A stretch of DNA of 64,000 nt from Fibrobacterota bacterium. Its GTDB lineage: Bacteria; Fibrobacterota; Chitinivibrionia; Chitinivibrionales; Chitinispirillaceae. The notes beneath the pieces were generated by a model that was not told the DNA's origin, did no database searches, and worked only from the letters and a program-made list of their open reading frames with translations. Shown here one piece after another: positions 44,504-53,406 of the stretch. The position numbers and the translations under genes were made by a program. Every line of letters starts with the position of its first letter. Position 1 is the first letter of the stretch. The stretch covers positions 132,486 through 196,485 of the forward strand of contig JAEZKP010000031.1 of NCBI GenBank assembly GCA_023436145.1, read 5' to 3'.

Positions 44504-45178
44504 GAGCTGATCTAGGCCTTTCCCTTGAAATAAAGTTATTCGCTATTATCAAATTCATTCCCCAAAGGGATGATTGTACCGGTAATACATCCCCTCCACA
44601 ACCATGGTATCACTTCTGAATTTTGCACGATACTGTTTTTACCCGATGAATAGACATCCATACCAACCAGATATCATCATAAACCCCGGTGTAATATGGT
44701 AATGCACACATCGTAGTTGGCCCGTTGACATTATTTGGCAACAGAATTGGGTTCTGAAATGCAGTCAAACAGTTTTATCTTTCATAAAACAAACTACTCG
44801 CAAATCCAGATAACTCTATGTTTTTTACCAAAATAGCCTTATTGCAACAAAGCTGATCATATCTACTATATCATTGTAAATTAATTATTTTTATTAAACC
44901 TAATAAATTTTTTATTATTTTATTCCAAATTTGAGAGTATACGTTTATAAAGTCAGGATTAAATATCAACAGCTTCTACTTTACTCCAAACCTGGATTTT
45001 TGAAAGAAGTATATCCCCAACCCCTTGTAAACGCCGTCACCTGATTGGAAAACATAATTCAGGAATTGGTTAATAATACAAATCACTCAGATTAAATAAT
45101 TACAAAGAAAGGTATTTAATTACATTTGTTGCTGCAGTATTCTTTAAAGATTATTTTAATCCCCTGAGGGGAATTTCT
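44504..45178. other. Gene-free stretch, partly decayed coding sequence
   Basis: 675 bases without an intact gene. The left part (44531-44765) shows a possible decayed frame on the - strand; the rest is AT-rich and holds the promoter of the barrel gene at 45179. A weak ribosome site (TGAGGGGAATTTCT) ends it. Confidence 0.45.
44531..44765 (-). pseudogene. Decayed fragment of an unknown protein gene
   Basis: Reading the - strand, one frame gives TAFQNPILLPNNVNGPTTMC, running on to about DDIWLVWMS, and an overlapping second frame then gives YSSGKNSIVQNSEVIPWLWR, running on to about IIPLGNEF. No start or family was found. The change of frame suggests a frameshifted remnant of an exported beta-rich protein, but this could be chance. 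Confidence 0.25.
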
Positions 45179-46579
45179 ATGTTCAAATACATAATCACAT
45201 TAATTCTGATCATTCCATTTTCTGCCCGGGCAATCGAACTTGCATCATGGTTACGGTTTCAGCGCTTGCTTAAGGAATATGACAATCCTGTATACCGGGC
45301 AAGTGATAGAGATGTTTTTTTACAAACAGAATACTCTGCCAATATTATTGATGAAGAACCGGATGATAGCAGATACCATGGCCATCAAAAATATGTTCTC
45401 AATTTTTATGGAAGCACTGGATTCAAAGGCCAATGGATAAGTAGCAAACCTTATCTCCAGACAGATCACCAATTCAGTTTTGAAATAAGCGGGCAGATAG
45501 ACAAACGTTCCGATATCTTTATTAACAATACATTAGGAATTTATGACAGTTCAAAAACACTGGATCAAAGAGCGACCGGGACTTTGACCTATGGGGGATC
45601 ATTACGTCGCTACCTTTTTACAGACCGGTTGAACCGGTTTCTATTTATAGAGGCTGGAGGGCGTTTAAATGCATCCGGAGAATATTCCAGGAATCGTAGC
45701 CAGACCCATTTCCAGGAAGAAAAGGAATTTTTACGTTCTAAAATAGACAGGCAGACCAATTGCAGTACTCAAAGCAGCCTACTACCTGCTATTGGTTTTG
45801 GCAAAAGGCTGCCTGTGGCACCAGTTTACAAAGCTTTCGAAATAGAGCGGAATCTCAGAAAAATGAAGGCTTTGAATTCGAAGCTTGCTGATAGCTCGGT
45901 TATGAAACTTGCAGCACTCTGTGGCTCTCTCAATTCGTTCCGGTTATCACATGATCGACCGGATAAATTTATAATGTCAGCTCTGGACTCTATTATAAGA
46001 AGTGATCCATCCCTCGATACTGCCAAATATGATGCTTTTTCACTTTTCAAGGTATATGAGACGCTAAACGAGCGACATCCACTTCTTTTTCATGGATTTG
46101 AAGTCAAAATACGATCAGATTTCAATATTGACTACTATTATCTTTCTCAGTTTCCGGCAGAGAATAACCATTTTCCTGATGCCGGGTCATTGGGATTCGA
46201 GTGGAGTTATCTAAGCCCTGTTCAGTTTGCCTGGACATTTCCTGTACTGCCTCGTTTTTTCATCGAATACGACGTCAATCCACCACTCTTTTCCACTGAT
46301 AAGATTCTCCTTCATTACAGTTCTCTTAAACTTTATTTTTTCCTGACTAACCGTATTCAGCTGGATGCTTCCATCAATGATATTTCCACATTCATTATTC
46401 TTCCTAATGGATATCCTGGAAATATTCTGTTTTCTGCCACCTTTTTTCTGGAGGATAAACTGACTTTGCAATGTACAGCCGGTAAATGGTTCAGATCCTC
46501 ACAGCAACAGCCAAACCGGCCAGGAAAATACAAAGATCAACGTGAAAAATTGACACTTCAGGTGGGCTATGATTTTTAA
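45179..46579 (+). CDS. Putative outer-membrane beta-barrel protein
   Basis: 466 residues with a signal peptide (about 1-18, ending ARA). Long alternating hydrophobic/polar strands follow, with a helical Lys/Leu/Ser-rich insert near 215-290. The chain ends in LTLQVGYDF, the terminal aromatic typical of outer-membrane barrels recognised by BamA. No family name. The next gene, a lipoprotein, overlaps it by 11 bases, so the two form a unit. Confidence 0.65.
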   Translation: MFKYIITLILIIPFSARAIELASWLRFQRLLKEYDNPVYRASDRDVFLQTEYSANIIDEEPDDSRYHGHQKYVLNFYGSTGFKGQWISSKPYLQTDHQFSFEISGQIDKRSDIFINNTLGIYDSSKTLDQRATGTLTYGGSLRRYLFTDRLNRFLFIEAGGRLNASGEYSRNRSQTHFQEEKEFLRSKIDRQTNCSTQSSLLPAIGFGKRLPVAPVYKAFEIERNLRKMKALNSKLADSSVMKLAALCGSLNSFRLSHDRPDKFIMSALDSIIRSDPSLDTAKYDAFSLFKVYETLNERHPLLFHGFEVKIRSDFNIDYYYLSQFPAENNHFPDAGSLGFEWSYLSPVQFAWTFPVLPRFFIEYDVNPPLFSTDKILLHYSSLKLYFFLTNRIQLDASINDISTFIILPNGYPGNILFSATFFLEDKLTLQCTAGKWFRSSQQQPNRPGKYKDQREKLTLQVGYDF

Positions 46580-47561
46580 GAGAAGAATTCTGGTCTTTTT
46601 AGTGGCAATTACGGCTATTATATGCAGCTGTATAAACGACCCGTCCAACAAAGTTTGGGAGCCCGAAGGTAAATTTATTACCCAAAGCAATATCCCGCCA
46701 CTCTATAAACTGCTTTGTGATAAAAAAGGAAGATATTATGGTTTAACCAATGACTACGTTATTTCGTTTGACAAATCGATTCTGGATGCAAACGCCGCTC
46801 CTGACACTCTACCAGACTCCTATGGAGCCAGGGACATCCGATTTGACAGAAATCAGGATCTCATAGTTTTCCAGGGCTCCAGCATCAGAAGATACCGTTC
46901 CGGTCCAGCAGGAATTCAGGTTGACAGTCTTGACAATTCGCTCTTTAATGGCCGGATCTTTCATGTGTTTAATACTGATAGCGGTATCATTATGATGACA
47001 AACTGGGTGAGTCAGATTATCTGCTGGGATGGAACATCGTTTACTAATCGTGGTCATATCCAGAGTGAAAGATATTATCATATCTCAGGAATATTTTCTC
47101 ATGAGAATGGTTTGGAGGTTTTTGTCAATTCCGACTACTCTCTCAAGCGTATTCTTGTTAAAGATTCCTCCTACACTGTGACTAAATTCCCCTCTGACTC
47201 TTTGCATATTGGCATGATCACAAAAAAATGGAATGTATTTTTGGGTACTGGAATTATCAAAGAAAACAACAATTGGAATTGGGTCTTATTCACCATATCC
47301 AAATCAGATTCACTTCGTGTACTTGCCACAATTCCCAGAAATGCGCATCAACTTATAGAGACAGATTATGCAATTTACCTGTATTTATATGATTCAGTGT
47401 ACAGGATCACTCGCGGAAGTATTCGTCACACCAATTTGGAGCCAGGCCTGCAAGGCCCCCTTTTCCTGGATCCCAATGGCCGCCCGGCTATTTTTTACCA
47501 AAACACCCGCCGAGTAATCTATATAGATTCTTTGAGTTATACTGATCCAAAGTGGTGGTAG
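46569..47561 (+). CDS. Lipoprotein, propeller-like, unknown
   Basis: 330 residues. The signal has a lipobox-like IICSC, giving a lipidated Cys at about residue 20-22. The rest repeats short motifs such as YGLTNDYVISFDKS, YRSGPAGIQVDSL and RITRGSIRH, like irregular beta-propeller blades. It overlaps the preceding barrel gene by 11 bases, suggesting a barrel-lipoprotein complex at the outer membrane. Function unknown. Confidence 0.68.
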   Translation: MIFKRRILVFLVAITAIICSCINDPSNKVWEPEGKFITQSNIPPLYKLLCDKKGRYYGLTNDYVISFDKSILDANAAPDTLPDSYGARDIRFDRNQDLIVFQGSSIRRYRSGPAGIQVDSLDNSLFNGRIFHVFNTDSGIIMMTNWVSQIICWDGTSFTNRGHIQSERYYHISGIFSHENGLEVFVNSDYSLKRILVKDSSYTVTKFPSDSLHIGMITKKWNVFLGTGIIKENNNWNWVLFTISKSDSLRVLATIPRNAHQLIETDYAIYLYLYDSVYRITRGSIRHTNLEPGLQGPLFLDPNGRPAIFYQNTRRVIYIDSLSYTDPKWW

Positions 47562-47719
47562 GTGCTTAAAACTATTTATCCAGAATATCATAAAATCCAG
47601 AACCTTTCCGATACCTTCCAGGCTCCTGTCACGTAATTTTTATAGGCTCTTAACAGAAGGATGGTACCCTATAGGATGCTGGGCATGCGGGGTTCCTGGT
47701 TTAAACATAGGAGCTTACC

Positions 47720-48145
47720 ATGACAGCTAAAAAAGGCGATACAGTAAGGGTTCTTTATGTTGGCAAGCTGAAAGATGAAACTATCTTCGACAGTTCAGGG
47801 CAGATACCGATAGAATTTACCATTGGTGAGGGAATGGTAATCCCGGGTTTCGAGGAAGCGATCATTGGTATGGATATTGGTCAGCACAAAAAAATAGAGG
47901 TTTCTTCAGAACAGGCTTACGGACCTCATCTCGATGAACTGGTAGCAACTATCAGCCGGGATCAATTCCCGACGGCTTTGGATCCGGAGGTTGGCAAACA
48001 GGTGAAAGTGGCAAATGAAATGGGCCAGACCTTTATTATGACCATAATAGATATCAGAGATGGCACTGTAACCTTGGACGCCAATCATCCCCTGGCAGGT
48101 AAGGATCTGATATTTGATATCGATCTTGTTGAGATACTTACATGA
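47720..48145 (+). CDS. FKBP-type peptidyl-prolyl isomerase, SlyD-like
   Basis: 141 residues: FKBP core (about 1-70 and 120-140) with an insert-in-flap chaperone segment between. Motifs: GDTVRVLYVGKLKDETIFDS, EFTIGEGMVIPGFEEAIIGM, PLAGKDLIFDIDLVEIL. It lacks the His/Cys-rich metal tail of E. coli SlyD. It catalyses prolyl isomerisation and helps folding in the cytoplasm. An intrinsic terminator follows at once. Confidence 0.92.
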   Translation: MTAKKGDTVRVLYVGKLKDETIFDSSGQIPIEFTIGEGMVIPGFEEAIIGMDIGQHKKIEVSSEQAYGPHLDELVATISRDQFPTALDPEVGKQVKVANEMGQTFIMTIIDIRDGTVTLDANHPLAGKDLIFDIDLVEILT

Positions 48146-48150
48146 AGACC

Positions 48151-48200
48151 AAAAAAAAGGGCCGGAAAATCAGTAAATTTTCCGACCCTGAATTTTTTTT
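48151..48200. terminator. Bidirectional intrinsic terminator
   Basis: GGGcCGGAAAAT-CAGTAA-ATTTTCCGaCCC is a strong stem with one mismatch. A run of eight A lies before it and eight T after it, so it works in both directions. It separates the convergent FKBP gene and the charged protein at 48211. Confidence 0.85.
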
Positions 48201-48210
48201 GGAAAAAGAC

Positions 48211-48948
48211 TTATCTGCGACCGAACTTAATTTCCGATTCAACTGCTTTTTCTGAAGAATCAATGTTTTCCTGAGAAAACTGTTCCTGAGCTGGTTCTGA
48301 TGAACCTGCAGAATTTTCATCGGATGTGAATTTTCTTTTCGGTGCAAATTTTCGTCCATGCTGCAGATTTTCATCAGTTCCATAATCATTGGGAACTAAT
48401 TCTGGTGCAACTGTGGTAACTTCGGCTGATACTTCCTGAACTGGCTGCTCGATTGGTCTTTTAATCTCTTCATTTTCCTCATTGATTTGAGACTCAACCG
48501 TTGTTTTAGGGTTATCTCTTCTGGAATTTCTGTCATTCCAGTTTGAGCGACGGTCACCACGTCTTTGATCTCTGCCATTTTTACCGCCATCACGCCGGCG
48601 ATTATTATCTTTGGAGAAATTATCCTGAATTTTTTTGCGAGCGAATTCCTGATCACGCTCTGCATTTTTTAGCTTCAAATTGATATCTCTCAACGATTTC
48701 TCAACCGGATCAACTACAGCGGTTGCATTATTGGTGTTACCCGGCATCTGTGGTCGGTTTTTGTTTTCGGTACCAGGACGTCTGTTGTTCTGTCGTACCT
48801 CCCGGTCCCTTCTTTCATTATGGAAAGAGTTCACCGGTTTCTGTTCTGCATACTCCCGTACCATTTTTCTGGTACTTCTGAGGAGTGAAATGGTAATAAT
48901 TTGCAGTATAACGACCATCAGAGTCGCAATGATTGCTGCTAATGTCAT
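48211..48948 (-). CDS. Membrane-anchored highly charged protein, unknown
   Basis: 245 residues. One N-terminal membrane segment (about 3-24) is followed by a low-complexity tail rich in Arg, Asn, Asp and Glu (RRDGGKNGRDQRRGDRR near the middle) and a Glu/Ser-rich acidic end. No family recognised. Similar anchored charged proteins may bind nucleic acid or scaffolds; this is speculation. A GGAGAAG ribosome site is present. The bidirectional terminator ends it. Confidence 0.65.
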   Translation of the reverse strand: MTLAAIIATLMVVILQIITISLLRSTRKMVREYAEQKPVNSFHNERRDREVRQNNRRPGTENKNRPQMPGNTNNATAVVDPVEKSLRDINLKLKNAERDQEFARKKIQDNFSKDNNRRRDGGKNGRDQRRGDRRSNWNDRNSRRDNPKTTVESQINEENEEIKRPIEQPVQEVSAEVTTVAPELVPNDYGTDENLQHGRKFAPKRKFTSDENSAGSSEPAQEQFSQENIDSSEKAVESEIKFGRR

Positions 48949-49230
48949 ATTTTTACTTCTCCATAGGTTTTTAAATATCAGTGCATAATTGTTTTGGTTT
49001 TGAGGGCACGCTTGTCTGCAATTTCAATAATTGCCTAACATTAGATTGCGCGTTATGCTTTAAATAATTGTATATGCACCTGATTAAGATTCAAATTTTT
49101 TAATTAAGGAAATTTTTTACCTGTCGTCTGCCTCCTCTCTTTTGATAAAAAAGGAAAAGATAAGTGCTTTTCCGTTGAGCACTGGCCTCAACGAACAATG
49201 TTCTTCTCTATATCCCGGCTTATCAAAGAG

Positions 49231-49410
49231 CTACTTTTTTTCAGACCCGCTCAGTTTTAGAAACTCTTTATCCAGATCTGTTGTCTTCTGGAGCAAGGCA
49301 CTCAGTGCCTCTAATCTCTTAAAGAGAACGTAAATTTTACTCCAAATGAAAATCAAAGTAAGTGAAAAGAGAAAAAAAATCAAAATCCATAAAGCTTTAA
49401 CTAATTCCAT
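49231..49410 (-). CDS. Small single-span membrane protein
   Basis: 59 residues: a strongly hydrophobic N-terminal segment (ALWILIFFLFSLTLIFIW) and an amphipathic helix (VLFKRLEALSALLQKTTDLD). It lies 99 bases downstream of the aminopropyltransferase gene on the same strand and may belong to that operon. No strong ribosome site. The clean membrane/helix layout supports a real gene. Confidence 0.5.
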   Translation of the reverse strand: MELVKALWILIFFLFSLTLIFIWSKIYVLFKRLEALSALLQKTTDLDKEFLKLSGSEKK

Positions 49411-49509
49411 GGGGCACTCAGGCAGGAATTTAAATAAAATACATTACCAAGATATTTCACGCCAAAAAACAATGCAAGCCCCATTTTTTTCTGTTCTTCC
49501 TAAAAATGG

Positions 49510-50379
49510 TTAAGAATTAACCAGGGTTTTAATATATTGAGGCAACATAAAAGCCCCATCTTGGATATCCTGGTTATAATAGTGACAATCCTGTTTCAAA
49601 GTATCATATCTTCTCTTATCAAAGTTATTGAAAATTTTATCATTCTGGCTGCATAAAAGAAAGCTGCAAACGCCCTCCGGAAAGGAGCGCATAGAACAGA
49701 TATATGGTTTTTTAAATTGGAAAAAAGGTGAGACACTTTCGATAGTTTTTCTGAGAAATTCCCCTTTTACTATAGGTGAATCGGTCTGAAATACAGCGAT
49801 TCCCTCAGAAGTCAGTCTTAAAGAAACCAACCGGTGAAAATCTACGGTTTCCAGTGATTGCACCGGCCCACAAGGATCATAAGAATCTATAATAATGACA
49901 TCAAAGGGTTCCTCATAGGATTTGAGGTATTGATAGCCATCGTCAATAACCACCCGGACCCTCGGGTCATTGAAGCCTGCAGCCTGATTGGGGAAAAATT
50001 TTTCTACAGTGTCTTTGACCATTTTGTCAATTTCCACCACCACCACTTCTTTTACAGTATCATGTTTTAATACTTCACTTAAGCAGCCGCCATCTCCGCC
50101 ACCAATGATACAGATCCGCTCGGGTGAATTGTGCATAAGCATCGCCGGATGTACAATCATTTCATGATAAATGTTGCTGTCAGCTTCAGTGAAAACGATT
50201 GTTCCACCCAGACATAAAATCATTCCGAAACTGTAAGTGTCAAATACTTCGATCTTTTGAAAAGGACTGGCATCACAGAATACCGGATGTTTAGCTCTGA
50301 TTGTGAGCCCGGAAAATCCATTGATAAGATTTTGAATCCATAGAGAGGATCCGCTATCGAGATGAAAACTCAAACTCAT
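49510..50379 (-). CDS. Polyamine aminopropyltransferase (copy 2)
   Basis: 289 residues of the spermidine synthase family, moving an aminopropyl group from decarboxylated SAM to a polyamine. Motifs: YHEMIVHPAM, the SAM-site IIGGGDGGCLSEVL, VVVEID and the catalytic-region IIIDSYDPCGPV. It differs from standard SpeE (TDPxGP) and from the second copy at 51568, so the acceptor may differ. It is the last clear gene of the polyamine operon, 63 bases after the decarboxylase. Confidence 0.88.
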   Translation of the reverse strand: MSLSFHLDSGSSLWIQNLINGFSGLTIRAKHPVFCDASPFQKIEVFDTYSFGMILCLGGTIVFTEADSNIYHEMIVHPAMLMHNSPERICIIGGGDGGCLSEVLKHDTVKEVVVVEIDKMVKDTVEKFFPNQAAGFNDPRVRVVIDDGYQYLKSYEEPFDVIIIDSYDPCGPVQSLETVDFHRLVSLRLTSEGIAVFQTDSPIVKGEFLRKTIESVSPFFQFKKPYICSMRSFPEGVCSFLLCSQNDKIFNNFDKRRYDTLKQDCHYYNQDIQDGAFMLPQYIKTLVNS

Positions 50380-50442
50380 GATAACCTCTTTGCATTAAGG
50401 AGCACTATATAGCGAATTGCTCCGGTTATTAGCTTCACAACA

Positions 50443-51543
50443 TTAATCTACAACGACAATTTTAGCCTTGGGAAAACCATTAAAATTGGAAGCACTTGCC
50501 GTAGTATAAGCCCCCATGGAATTAAAAACCAGCAGATCACCAATTTCCATAAGCGGCAGACTGATGTTTTCGTATAATACATCAATCGAATCGCATGTAG
50601 GCCCGGCAAGAACCGAATTGTGACGGTGACCATCTCTTCCGGAAATCATGGGGTAATCGGCATGATCATACATTTTGCCGGAAAAAGAACCGTAAAGACC
50701 CTCATCAAGATAATACCACCAGACACCATTGCGAAGAGATCTGCCCATGATTCTGGCTGCCAGAGTCATGGTAGGCCCGCTTATTACCCGTCCCGGCTCT
50801 GCGATGATGGTGTAATTGGTGAAATAGCGCTCAAGATATTCGTTAATAGGTCTGCAAAACTGAGCCATTGGCAAAACAGAGGTCAGATAGTTTATAGGAA
50901 ATCCGCCGCCAATATCGATTATCTGGATATCGATACCCCGTAAAGCAGCTTTAGTGCAGATATCCCTGCAGTATTCAAGTGCTTCAATATACTTCATCGG
51001 GCTTTCATTTTGAGAACCAGCATGGAAACTTATGCCTGCAACACTCAAACCCAGTTCGTGTGCTTTGCGGATCAGATCCCAGGTGCGTTCAGGCGCAACA
51101 CCGAATTTGTGGGATAGATTAACCAGGCATCCGGGGTTTTGAATGCTCATTCTGATAAGCACCTTCAGTTTGTCTTTATATGGAAGAAACTTCAGGAGTT
51201 CATCTTCATTGTCAGCCACGAAAATTTTAACCCCATAATCCAAAGCGAAACGGATATCAGAATCCCGCTTTATGGGATGGGTATGGATTGTTCTGTCGGC
51301 GGAGATATTGCATGATTTAAGAATGTCAATCTCACCATTGGTACAGATATCAAAAGAACTTCCTTCACTGTCCAGAATAGAGACAACTTCCCGTGAAGCA
51401 TTTGATTTCAGGGCATAATAAAGTACAACGCCGGGCAGTGCCGCTTTCAGTGTACGATAGCTTTCACGGAGTCTGCCTTCAGATAAAAACAGAGTGGGAG
51501 TACCATGTGTTTTTACAAGGTCCTGGACTTTAACAAAATCCAT
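50443..51543 (-). CDS. PLP-dependent (type III fold) ornithine/lysine decarboxylase-like enzyme
   Basis: 366 residues of the alanine-racemase-fold decarboxylases. PLP Lys in YYALKSN (about residue 46), the GISFHAGSQN and GGGFP glycine motifs, EPGRV and the C-terminal Cys in GPTCDSIDVL, which is conserved in ornithine and lysine decarboxylases. It probably makes putrescine (or cadaverine), the acceptor for the aminopropyltransferases. Start is ATG 51543, 24 bases after speE copy 1. Confidence 0.88.
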   Translation of the reverse strand: MDFVKVQDLVKTHGTPTLFLSEGRLRESYRTLKAALPGVVLYYALKSNASREVVSILDSEGSSFDICTNGEIDILKSCNISADRTIHTHPIKRDSDIRFALDYGVKIFVADNEDELLKFLPYKDKLKVLIRMSIQNPGCLVNLSHKFGVAPERTWDLIRKAHELGLSVAGISFHAGSQNESPMKYIEALEYCRDICTKAALRGIDIQIIDIGGGFPINYLTSVLPMAQFCRPINEYLERYFTNYTIIAEPGRVISGPTMTLAARIMGRSLRNGVWWYYLDEGLYGSFSGKMYDHADYPMISGRDGHRHNSVLAGPTCDSIDVLYENISLPLMEIGDLLVFNSMGAYTTASASNFNGFPKAKIVVVD

Positions 51544-51567
51544 ATAATTTTCTACTCTCTTTCCAAG

Positions 51568-52524
51568 TCAGGAAATGAAATTGTCTGGAAAATCCGGTCT
51601 GGCATCTGTTATAATACGGGCAGGCCGGTTCAATATTTGACCGATATAAGGGAATTGGACCTGCATGGAAACATGCGTCTGGCCGGAATAAACCTGAAGA
51701 CCATCAATGCCGGATTTTTGCAGTTTTTTATCCACAGCTTTGGCTTTGACAACCGATGCATCTATAATATCAGAACACATGGTGATTGACCACAGCACTG
51801 CATACATCTGGATATAAAGGTAAAATGGGTTGACATTCTTAAACACAGAACGCAATGTCTTCTGAATACAGCCGAAAGCCCGCGGCCTGGAAACCGGGGA
51901 TTCTGAGTGCATAATGAAGATTCCATTCTGATTGCGGAATGCTCTTTTTACTTTGCGGAAAAACTCTTTGGTGTAAAGCATTTTGGAAGGACCGTAAGGA
52001 TCGGTCATATCCATTATGATGACGTCATATTCAGCCGGATGCGCTTCAGTAAAAGCTCTTCCATCTACCACCTGAATGTTAACTCTGGGATCATCCAAGC
52101 TGTTATTGTGTACTGATTTAAGGTATTTTCTAGAAAAACTTATTACTTTGGCATCCAGTTCTGCAAGATCCACCTTTTTAACTGAGGGGTATTTGAGAAC
52201 CTCACGCAGAATACCTCCATCTCCCCCTCCAATTACCAGTACATGCTGTGGTTTTGGATGACAACAGAGTGCCGGGTGCACCATGGGTTCATGATAATGA
52301 GAATCGTTGCGCTCTGCAACCTGTGTAATATTGTCAAGCAATAATACCGTACCGAACTCATCTGTGTCAACCAGTTCGAATTCCTGAAACTCTGTTCTGC
52401 CTTTCTGAAGCGTCTTATTTATGGTATAGAAGTAACCGAAATTGGGATTAAGAGCTTCTGTAAATACTCGCCGGCGAGTAACGCGGGGGATAGTGCCTAC
52501 TCCCGATCGAAGATGTTTCTGCAT
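51568..52524 (-). CDS. speE: Polyamine aminopropyltransferase (copy 1)
   Basis: 318 residues, spermidine synthase family with an N-terminal extension of about 30 residues. Motifs: YHEPMVHPAL, VIGGGDGGILREVL, and the catalytic-region IIMDMTDPYGPS (the regular TDPxGP pattern). It uses decarboxylated SAM made by SpeD. The first 28 bases overlap the end of speD; a GGAG ribosome site sits 8 bases before the ATG. Confidence 0.9.
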   Translation of the reverse strand: MQKHLRSGVGTIPRVTRRRVFTEALNPNFGYFYTINKTLQKGRTEFQEFELVDTDEFGTVLLLDNITQVAERNDSHYHEPMVHPALCCHPKPQHVLVIGGGDGGILREVLKYPSVKKVDLAELDAKVISFSRKYLKSVHNNSLDDPRVNIQVVDGRAFTEAHPAEYDVIIMDMTDPYGPSKMLYTKEFFRKVKRAFRNQNGIFIMHSESPVSRPRAFGCIQKTLRSVFKNVNPFYLYIQMYAVLWSITMCSDIIDASVVKAKAVDKKLQKSGIDGLQVYSGQTHVSMQVQFPYIGQILNRPARIITDARPDFPDNFIS

Positions 52525-53279
52525 TCAAAGATCTCCTGCATTTCCTTTTTTAAGAGGGTACGAATTCTACTACGTTCATTTTTGGAGGGTCGCTGCAGTT
52601 CAGGACCAAAAAGATAATTTTCCAGCTTGGGATTTTTCAACATCATCTTACAGTGGAAAATATTATCCGAAACGATATTTATGTCATAAGCAGTGTATTT
52701 GTTTAATATTTCATCAGAAATGTAATCCTGAATAGAGGTAATATCCTGGTCCAGAAATATTTTTCTGCCATTTATATCACGAGTAAAACCTCTCACCCTG
52801 TAATCCATCAGCACAACATCTGAATCAAAGCTGCTGATCATAAAATCCAGCGCCCTGAGAGGAGAGATCATCCCGCAGGTAGAAACATCGATATCCACTC
52901 TGAATGTAGCTATGCCAGTGTTGGTATTGTTTTCCGGGTAAGTGTGTGCAGCAATATGGCTTTTGTCCAGATGTGCCACAAAACCATCATTCTCCAGAGG
53001 ATTATGCCCCTCATTAATCAGAACTGTCACACTGGCCCCTCTGGGATCGTAGTCCTGAGTGGAAATATTGACTATCTTTGCCTGAATAATATTGGTGACT
53101 TCCTCAATTATGCTTCTGAGTTTTGCTGAATTGTATACATCGTCAATATATTCCAGATAATCCATCTGGGAAGCTTTTGAACGAGCATAACAGATATCAT
53201 AGATATTAAAGCTTAAGGATTTGGTGAGATTGTTAAAACCCTGAAGTTTAATCTTCCTTCCACGGCAACGATTAATCAT
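52497..53279 (-). CDS. speD: S-adenosylmethionine decarboxylase proenzyme (E. coli type)
   Basis: 260 residues, very like E. coli SpeD (264). The chain has DKSHIAAHTYPENN with the self-cleavage Ser (KSHI) that forms the pyruvoyl group, followed by DIDVSTCGMISPLRALDF, DYRVRGFTRDINGRK and ENIFHCKMML-type sequences. It makes decarboxylated SAM for the two aminopropyltransferases. AAGGAGGT precedes the ATG, the best ribosome site in the operon. speE copy 1 overlaps by 28 bases. Confidence 0.95.
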   Translation of the reverse strand: MINRCRGRKIKLQGFNNLTKSLSFNIYDICYARSKASQMDYLEYIDDVYNSAKLRSIIEEVTNIIQAKIVNISTQDYDPRGASVTVLINEGHNPLENDGFVAHLDKSHIAAHTYPENNTNTGIATFRVDIDVSTCGMISPLRALDFMISSFDSDVVLMDYRVRGFTRDINGRKIFLDQDITSIQDYISDEILNKYTAYDINIVSDNIFHCKMMLKNPKLENYLFGPELQRPSKNERSRIRTLLKKEMQEIFECRNIFDRE

Positions 53280-53406
53280 CGTAACCTCCTTGAGCTGAAT
53301 TGAAGCTCCGGAGATTTTGATTAAACATTGCTGTCAGAGCAGCCCTGAGAACCTGAATCACTTGTGATTACCACCTTTGAGAGAAAAATACAAATATAAA
53401 AGATGC

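Noticed and set aside
53341..53375. CTGAGA near the speD promoter as a thiamine riboswitch
   Set aside because: Only a six-base match; the other conserved boxes and stems are missing. A 6-bp palindrome AATCAC-TT-GTGATT is nearby but short.
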